Below are positions 5,540 through 9,717 of a DNA stretch of 9,717 nucleotides, piece by piece. The position numbers and the translations under genes were made by a program. Every line of letters begins with the position of its first letter. The stretch's first letter is position 1. The notes under the pieces were generated by a model. That model searched no databases. It had not been told where the DNA came from and was given only the letters and a program-made list of their open reading frames with translations. This DNA comes from a bacterium (lineage in GTDB: Bacteria > UBA9089 > JASEGY01): contig JASEGY010000046.1 of assembly GCA_030019105.1 (NCBI GenBank), positions 1 through 9,717 on the forward strand, in the 5' to 3' direction.

Positions 5540-7381
5540 CTACTTCAGGCGTTTCCGAAGATTTTCCAGTTGAACTTTGAGACGCTGCGGAAGATGGCGG
5601 CCGAACTGATCGAAATGTTTTTCTATATCAGGAAGTTCTGCCTGCCAGGCTTTGGTATCGATCCGCAGCAGTTCTTCGACATCGTCATTATCTATGTCCA
5701 GTCCGGTCAGATCAAGGTCTTCTTTCCTGGGGAGCAGACCTATCGGTGTTTCAACCGCGCCTGCTTTCCCCTCCACTTTCCTGGGGAACAGACCTGTCGG
5801 TGTTTCAACTGCGTCGGCTCTCCCCTCCACCCGTTCACACATCCATTTGAGGACACGGCTGTTCTCTCCGAATCCCGGCCATAACCATTTTCCGTCAGGG
5901 CTCTTACGGAACCAGTTGACATAGAATATTCGGGGCGCTTTTGCTCCGAGTTTATCACCCATGTCGAACCAATGCTGGAAGTAATCGCCCATGTGGTAGC
6001 CGCAGAAAGGTTGCATGGCAAAAGGGTCCCGGCGCAGATTACCCACCGCGCCGATATTGGCGGCCGTAGTTTCAGAAGCGGCCGTAGCGCCAAGAAAGAC
6101 CCCATGATCCCAGTTGTATGCTTCATTTACGAGCGGAACTACACCGGCCCTCCGCCCGCCGAATACGAAAATATCGATAGGCACTCCCTTTGGATCTTCC
6201 CAGTCGGGACAGATTACCGGACATTGAGCCGCAGGCGCAGTAAAACGGGCATTGGGATGGGCGGCCGGCCGGCCGCTATCGGGTGTCCAGTCGTTCCCTT
6301 TCCAATCAATAGCATGAGCAGGTGGTTCACCATCAAATCCTTCCCACCAGATATCGCCGTCATCAGTAAGGGCGCAATTAGTGAAGATACAATTTTCTTT
6401 GAGAGTCTCCATGGCCATGGGATTGGAATTGTATGACGTCCCGGGAGCAACTCCAAAGAATCCCGCTTCCGGATTAATCGCATACAGTCTGCCGTCATTC
6501 CCGATTTTCATCCAGGCAATGTCATCTCCAATACATTCACATTTCCATCCTTCAATCGTTGGTTCGAGCATGGCCAGATTGGTCTTCCCGCAGGCGGAAG
6601 GAAAGGCGGCGGCAATATGGAACCGCCGGCCTTCGGGATTCGTTAACCGAAGGATCAGCATATGCTCGGCCATCCATCCTTCACGTTTGGCCATGGCAGA
6701 GGCGATCCGCAAGGCAAGACACTTTTTTCCCAGCAAGGCATTGCCGCCATAACCCGAACCAAAAGACCAGATAAGATTTTCTTGAGGAAAATGGCTGATG
6801 TATTTTTTCTCTATGGGGGCGCACGGCCAGGGCACATCTTCCTGACCTTCGGCCAGCGGCGCGCCGATTGAGTGCAGACAGGGAATGTAATCTCCATCGG
6901 TTCCGAGAACTTCGAGTACTTTTGTCCCCACCCTGGTCATAATATGCATATTACAGACAACGTAGGGACTATCGGTTAACTCAATGCCGATTTTAGAGAT
7001 TGGTGATCCGATCGGGCCCATTGAGAAAGGAATTACATACAATGTCCTTCCTTGCATGCATCCGGTATACAGTTCAGTCATTGTTTTCTTAAGCTCATCC
7101 GGATCAATCCAGTGGTTGGTCGGCCCGGCTTCATCCTGAGTTGGGGCGCTTATATAGGTTCGATCCTCAACCCTGGCCACATCACTGGGATCTGACCGGA
7201 ACAAGAAACTGTTCGGCCGGTTTTGCAAAGAGTCAGCCATACCGTTTTCAACCATCAGAGTCATTAGATGATCGTATTCCTCTTTGGTTCCATTACACCA
7301 GTGAATGGAACCAGGCCGGCACAATTCGACGACTTCTTGCACCCAGTTTTTTAATTTTTCATGCTTTACCATTACTGCCAT
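5540..7381 (-). CDS. pckG: Phosphoenolpyruvate carboxykinase, GTP-dependent
   Basis: 613 aa from the ATG at 7381, the usual size for the GTP class. It converts oxaloacetate plus GTP to PEP, CO2 and GDP, and can run in reverse as an anaplerotic step in anaerobes. Visible features are [11 protein letters not shown] (211-221), the kinase-1a P-loop [11 protein letters not shown] (260-270) with its mobile reactive cysteine C264, the metal-binding kinase-2 GDDIAWM (285-291), FGGRRAG (407-413) and ETTAANIG (437-444). Residues 518-535 and 536-553 are a tandem duplication ([18 protein letters not shown], then [18 protein letters not shown]) at a point where the family normally has one such segment. 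The reading frame can extend up to 7489, but that would translate the upstream repeat element. The SD at 7391-7397 supports 7381; M4 at 7372 is the alternative. Both flanks carry family 2 elements, so it appears to be a separate transcription unit. Confidence 0.96.
   Translation of the reverse strand: MAVMVKHEKLKNWVQEVVELCRPGSIHWCNGTKEEYDHLMTLMVENGMADSLQNRPNSFLFRSDPSDVARVEDRTYISAPTQDEAGPTNHWIDPDELKKTMTELYTGCMQGRTLYVIPFSMGPIGSPISKIGIELTDSPYVVCNMHIMTRVGTKVLEVLGTDGDYIPCLHSIGAPLAEGQEDVPWPCAPIEKKYISHFPQENLIWSFGSGYGGNALLGKKCLALRIASAMAKREGWMAEHMLILRLTNPEGRRFHIAAAFPSACGKTNLAMLEPTIEGWKCECIGDDIAWMKIGNDGRLYAINPEAGFFGVAPGTSYNSNPMAMETLKENCIFTNCALTDDGDIWWEGFDGEPPAHAIDWKGNDWTPDSGRPAAHPNARFTAPAAQCPVICPDWEDPKGVPIDIFVFGGRRAGVVPLVNEAYNWDHGVFLGATAASETTAANIGAVGNLRRDPFAMQPFCGYHMGDYFQHWFDMGDKLGAKAPRIFYVNWFRKSPDGKWLWPGFGENSRVLKWMCERVEGRADAVETPTGLFPRKVEGKAGAVETPIGLLPRKEDLDLTGLDIDNDDVEELLRIDTKAWQAELPDIEKHFDQFGRHLPQRLKVQLENLRKRLK
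5723..5830 (-). repeat. In-frame 54-bp tandem duplication inside pckG
   Basis: Two adjacent 54-bp units (5723-5776 and 5777-5830) differ at 6 positions by my alignment and encode two 18-residue copies of a VEG..AVETP.GL.PRK segment. The divergence argues for an established duplication rather than a very recent slip or assembly artefact. Confidence 0.9.
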
Positions 7382-7390
7382 AACACTTAT

Positions 7391-7397
7391 CCTCCTT
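7391..7397 (-). promoter_or_regulatory. Ribosome binding site of pckG
   Basis: AAGGAGG on the minus strand, 9 nt before the ATG at 7381 and 18 nt before the alternative ATG at 7372. It favours the longer start. The edge of family 2 copy B begins only 5 bp further upstream. Confidence 0.8.
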
Positions 7398-7402
7398 ATT
7401 AT

Positions 7403-7562
7403 TATAGACTTCATGAAAAAGATTTGGGGGTAATAGGTTGTAAGTTGTAAGTTGTAAGTTGTAAGTTGTAAGTTGGGTAGCATACCCACGGCGTGTTGCT
7501 TAACCTACAACTTACAACCTACAACTAAAGGCACCCCCAAAATCTTTTTCTTAACCACTATA
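7403..7562. mobile_element. Heptamer-hairpin miniature element, family 2, copy B
   Basis: 160 bp starting TATAGACTTCATGAAAAAG and ending, on the opposite strand, TATAGTGGTTAAGAAAAAG, each followed by a GATTT(T)GGGGG motif. The interior has AGGTTGT and then AAGTTGT units (7435-7475), one more heptamer than copy A, facing TACAACT/TACAACC units (7506-7526). The centre is longer (7476-7505) and contains GGGT agcat ACCC. It lies just upstream of the pckG ribosome binding site, so any native pckG promoter is either displaced beyond it or provided by it. Confidence 0.75.
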
Positions 7563-7640
7563 GTAGGGTGGGCATTGCCCCACTGCCATTAAGTTAGCGG
7601 TAGTCTGTTGCTATTGCTCGACTTAGCCGACAATCCTGTC

Positions 7641-7756
7641 CTGTAGGGACACTTGAAAATAGCCCATCGATTTATCGCTGGGGAACGATGCTTGGTCGTT
7701 GCTCGTCCCTCAATCCCAGCGATAAATCGCTGGGCTATTATCGGACGTCCCTACGG
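7641..7756. repeat. Long nested inverted repeat upstream of pckG
   Basis: Inner arms 7658-7682 and 7715-7739 are 25 nt each and pair at 24 positions; they begin AATAGCCCA and contain GATTTATCGCTGGG. The loop spans 7683-7714. Outer arms GTAGGGAC (7643-7650) and GTCCCTAC (7747-7754) are 8 bp, so the structure spans about 116 bp. No coding frame is credible inside. Positions 7563-7640 show only a short imperfect palindrome near 7567-7582. A dispersed palindromic repeat is the likely nature; it could fold as RNA between hydG and pckG. Confidence 0.7.
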
Positions 7757-7797
7757 GGCTGAAAAACCACCACTTACGAAATGTGGGTAATGACAAG

Positions 7798-7815
7798 GGT
7801 TAAAACCCCAGGCTT
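7798..7815. repeat. 18-bp dispersed repeat, inverted copy of 5290-5307
   Basis: GGTTAAAACCCCAGGCTT is the exact reverse complement of 5290-5307. The pair brackets pckG and its two family 2 elements. It could be a remnant of a shared repeat family. Confidence 0.6.
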
Positions 7816-7824
7816 CATCCCTCT

Positions 7825-7854
7825 GCTGCTACGCACCATTCGGTGCTTCGCAGC
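7825..7854. repeat. Imperfect hairpin downstream of hydG-like gene
   Basis: GCTGCTACGCACC (7825-7837) and GGTGCTTCGCAGC (7842-7854) pair at 11 of 13 positions around a 4-nt loop, 21 nt past the hydG-like stop codon. On the minus strand it is followed by AGAGGGATG rather than a T-run, so it is not a canonical intrinsic terminator, though it may stabilise the 3' end of the transcript. Confidence 0.45.
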
Positions 7855-7875
7855 ATTTTATCCGAGAGCCTTCGC

Positions 7876-8685
7876 TTAATCCCATATCTCCGGCAATCCC
7901 TTTAGCTTTTCGTAGGTAAAGACCGGGCCGTCTTTGCAGACATAAAAGTTACCTAAACGGCAGTGACCACATTTGCCAAAGCCGCAGCTCATATTCTTTT
8001 CCATAGAGAGATAAATACTCTCCGGCTTAAACCCCAAATCCAACAATCTTAAGGTAACAAATTTCATCATAATTGGTGGCCCACAGATCACGGCAGCGGC
8101 TTGAGCTATGTCTATATCCGGATCATCCAGAATGGTGGTTACTACCCCTACATTGCCGGCCCAGGTTTCATCACCGTGATCTACCGTAGTCAGCACATCG
8201 ATCTTCTCCTGCCACTGCTTTAGCTCCTCTTTGTAAAGTAAATCTTCAGGTGTCCTGGCCCCGTAGCGGAGCAGGATGCGTTTATACTTAGAGGGGTGGG
8301 CTAAAAGGGTGTAAAGGAGTGACCGCAAAGGGGCCAGGCCTACTCCCCCCCCAATGATCAGCACGTCCTTTCCTTCAAATTTCTGGAGAGGATAGCCGTT
8401 ACCAAAAGGGCCACGCAGACCTAAAGGCTCATCTACTTTAGCTACGTGTAAGGCATCGGTTACCAGACCCACTTTCATAACGGTAAATTCAAGCTCTTCT
8501 CCTTTAGACAGGTCTCCGGAAGGGGTAAAGGGGGCTTCCCCTAAACCAGGCACGGTCAGCTCCATAAATTGACCTGTCTTAAAGGATAAAGGCTGCTCTG
8601 GCACGAGGACAAAGGTCTTTATGTTAGGGGTCTCATCTATAATCTTAAATATATTAGCTTCAATCACTTGATAGGGATTCTTCAA
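7876..8685 (-). CDS. HydG-like FAD/NAD(P)-binding iron-sulfur oxidoreductase subunit (gamma)
   Basis: 269 aa, close to the family norm. Members carry electrons between NAD(P)H and iron-sulfur partners in group 3b [NiFe] hydrogenases (sulfhydrogenase gamma) and in AsrB of anaerobic sulfite reductase. Order of parts: a ferredoxin-reductase-like FAD barrel (about 5-100) with TGQFMEL and GEAPFTPSG, an NAD(P)-binding fold with IIGGGVGLAPLRSL (110-123) and VICGPP (199-204), and a C-terminal [2Fe-2S] site from C234, C239, C242 and C250. The start is TTG at 8685 with GAGGGAGG 12 nt upstream, a rather long spacing; no ATG fits better, and MKNPYQ is a typical beginning. It overlaps the hydB-like gene by 26 nt, so the two are likely translationally coupled. 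No hydrogenase delta/alpha or AsrC gene follows, so the partner is unknown. Confidence 0.85.
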   Translation of the reverse strand: MKNPYQVIEANIFKIIDETPNIKTFVLVPEQPLSFKTGQFMELTVPGLGEAPFTPSGDLSKGEELEFTVMKVGLVTDALHVAKVDEPLGLRGPFGNGYPLQKFEGKDVLIIGGGVGLAPLRSLLYTLLAHPSKYKRILLRYGARTPEDLLYKEELKQWQEKIDVLTTVDHGDETWAGNVGVVTTILDDPDIDIAQAAAVICGPPIMMKFVTLRLLDLGFKPESIYLSMEKNMSCGFGKCGHCRLGNFYVCKDGPVFTYEKLKGLPEIWD

Positions 8686-9664
8686 GTCTACTCAAAACCT
8701 CCCTCAGGTCTATTCCGCCCAGACAGGCTTCTATGCACCGGCCGCAGCCGCTGCAGCCATAGTAGCCCAGGACATCTTTAAAAAAATCAAACTTGTGGAG
8801 ATATCGATTTCGCAGCCTCTTTGATCTCCTGTCTAAAGGATTTCCCCCGCCCGCTACCCTGGCAAAGTCCGGGAACTGACAGGAATCCCAGAGTCTGAAT
8901 TTTTCGAAGTGGACTTCCTCCGCCAACAAGAAGCAATGACAGGTAGGACACACGAAATTACAGTTGCCGCATTCGACGCATCTTTCAGCCATCTCCTCCC
9001 AGACATCAGGAAGCCCTTTTTTTACCAATTCCTGAAGGGAGTCAGCCTGAGGGATTAAAGGGGCGGCAAACTTTTTCAACAGATCATCCCTATTTTGCCT
9101 TCTCTGGTTTAATTGGGTTTCTTGTGGTTCCTGAAAGTATGAGGTCTGCTCCTTTATTAATTCCTCCCCTTTCGACGAACCCACTTCTACTAAAAAACCA
9201 CCTGATAGAGGAGACAAATTCAGATCAAATCCGGTCTCAGGGTAAGGGGATATATTTAGAGCCGCACAGAAGCAGGTTTTCTTAGGTGAGATGCAGTCGG
9301 ATGAGATGATAAGGCCCTTTTCCCTCCTGGATGAATAGAAGGGGTCCGGGGGGAGGCTCTCCTGGAAGATATAGTCCTGAATCTTCAGAGAAAAGAGATC
9401 GCATGACTTTACCCCCAGGATGGCTAAAGCCGCTTCCTTTTCCGAATCTCCAGGGTATACTTTTCCCCGGGGATAAAGATAGAGAGATTTAACCGGTTCT
9501 AAGGTTCTGAATTCCGAAGGGGTAAAATCCCCATCTCTATTAAGGAAATAGTGCTCTCCCTCCTTCTGGGGGGAATAGACCAAATATCTGTTCTTTAAGC
9601 TCGAAAGGAATTCAGTCAGATTGGCGTCGTCAATGAAGCGGGTCATCATTTTTTTACCTGCCAT
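8660..9664 (-). CDS. HydB-like 4Fe-4S dicluster electron-transfer subunit (beta; AsrA-related)
   Basis: 334 aa, cytosolic. The C-terminal half has two [4Fe-4S] motifs: C229-C232-C235-C239 (CVECGNCNFVC, followed by PTCHC) and C304-C307-C310-C314 (CSGCGRCIEAC). GVKSCDL (84-90) and the DC...CFC set (C124, C131, C133) match the conserved N-terminal half of sulfhydrogenase beta and AsrA proteins. It would pass electrons between the flavin of the overlapping HydG-like partner and a catalytic subunit. The start is uncertain. ATG at 9664 gives MAGKKMM, while 9649 and 9646 are also ATG; none has a good Shine-Dalgarno. A family 2-type end begins 2 nt upstream of the 9664 ATG and may have removed the native leader. 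Confidence 0.85.
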   Translation of the reverse strand: MAGKKMMTRFIDDANLTEFLSSLKNRYLVYSPQKEGEHYFLNRDGDFTPSEFRTLEPVKSLYLYPRGKVYPGDSEKEAALAILGVKSCDLFSLKIQDYIFQESLPPDPFYSSRREKGLIISSDCISPKKTCFCAALNISPYPETGFDLNLSPLSGGFLVEVGSSKGEELIKEQTSYFQEPQETQLNQRRQNRDDLLKKFAAPLIPQADSLQELVKKGLPDVWEEMAERCVECGNCNFVCPTCHCFLLAEEVHFEKFRLWDSCQFPDFARVAGGGNPLDRRSKRLRNRYLHKFDFFKDVLGYYGCSGCGRCIEACLGGIDLREVLSRLEESLSSD

Positions 9665-9666
9665 TC

Positions 9667-9717
9667 TATAGCTCTTAAGATAAATATTTTGGGGTAAGCG
9701 AATTCAAGATAGGCTAT
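9667..9717. mobile_element. Terminus of a third family 2 element, cut by the window edge
   Basis: TATAGCTCTTAAGATAAA (9667-9684) is nearly identical to the left end of copy A (5401-5418) and is likewise followed by a TTTTGGGGTAA motif (about 9687-9697). After that the sequence diverges and no heptamer array is seen before the window ends. It could be a complete element of another internal type or a solo end. Confidence 0.55.

Noticed and set aside
5570..6871. Plus-strand and alternative minus-strand frames over pckG
   Set aside because: They are shadows of the pckG coding sequence, with arginine- and proline-rich low-complexity translations and no known domains.
7401..7406. TATAAT on the minus strand as a pckG -10 box
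   Set aside because: It arises at the edge of copy B, has no recognisable -35 at 17 bp, and would place the transcription start inside the Shine-Dalgarno.
7382..7489. Upstream extension of the pckG frame to 7489
   Set aside because: The extra 36 codons translate the AAGTTGT repeat of family 2 copy B (giving NLQLTTY repeats) and lie upstream of the clear Shine-Dalgarno at 7391-7397.

Overview
All eight coding features in this window lie on the minus strand, so transcription runs from about 9664 down to 205. The proteins point to an anaerobic, probably uncultured bacterium. They include a Re-type citrate synthase-like enzyme (a mainly anaerobic alternative to ordinary citrate synthase), a GTP-type PEP carboxykinase, and a HydB/HydG-like iron-sulfur and flavin electron-transfer pair. 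The intergenic DNA is crowded with small mobile-looking palindromes and 7-bp tandem repeats, a style common in repeat-rich genomes of uncultured anaerobes. The phylum cannot be fixed from the sequence alone.

Layout in order of transcription: (1) hydB-like (8660-9664) and hydG-like (7876-8685) overlap by 26 nt. (2) A gap of about 0.5 kb holds a long nested inverted repeat and a heptamer-hairpin element. (3) pckG (5540-7381) sits between two copies of that element and carries an in-frame 54-bp internal duplication. (4) A gap of about 0.4 kb holds a miniature inverted-repeat element with an 8-bp target duplication, a 33-nt hairpin and the second heptamer-hairpin element. (5) Next come an HpcH/HpaI-type aldolase (4340-5131), a SAM methyltransferase (3575-4228), a truncated serA 5' remnant (3372-3545) and a class I aminotransferase (2189-3385). 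A second miniature element sits at the aldolase/methyltransferase junction. (6) The last gene is a Re-citrate synthase-like protein (205-2004) with a C-terminal Cache-type sensor domain; a third miniature element separates it from the aminotransferase.

Metabolically the genes sit around the oxaloacetate node. PEP carboxykinase interconverts PEP and oxaloacetate, the aminotransferase interconverts oxaloacetate and aspartate, and the Re-citrate synthase-like enzyme would condense oxaloacetate with acetyl-CoA. The HydB/HydG pair would move electrons between an NAD(P) pool and iron-sulfur partners, but no hydrogenase catalytic subunits are present here. This joint role is inferred from family membership and neighbourhood.

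The most notable observations are the Cache domain fused to a soluble citrate-synthase-like enzyme, and two families of miniature inverted-repeat elements. One family has 8-bp target duplications and an interchangeable 33-nt hairpin core. Removing one copy in silico restores a tight aldolase-methyltransferase junction.
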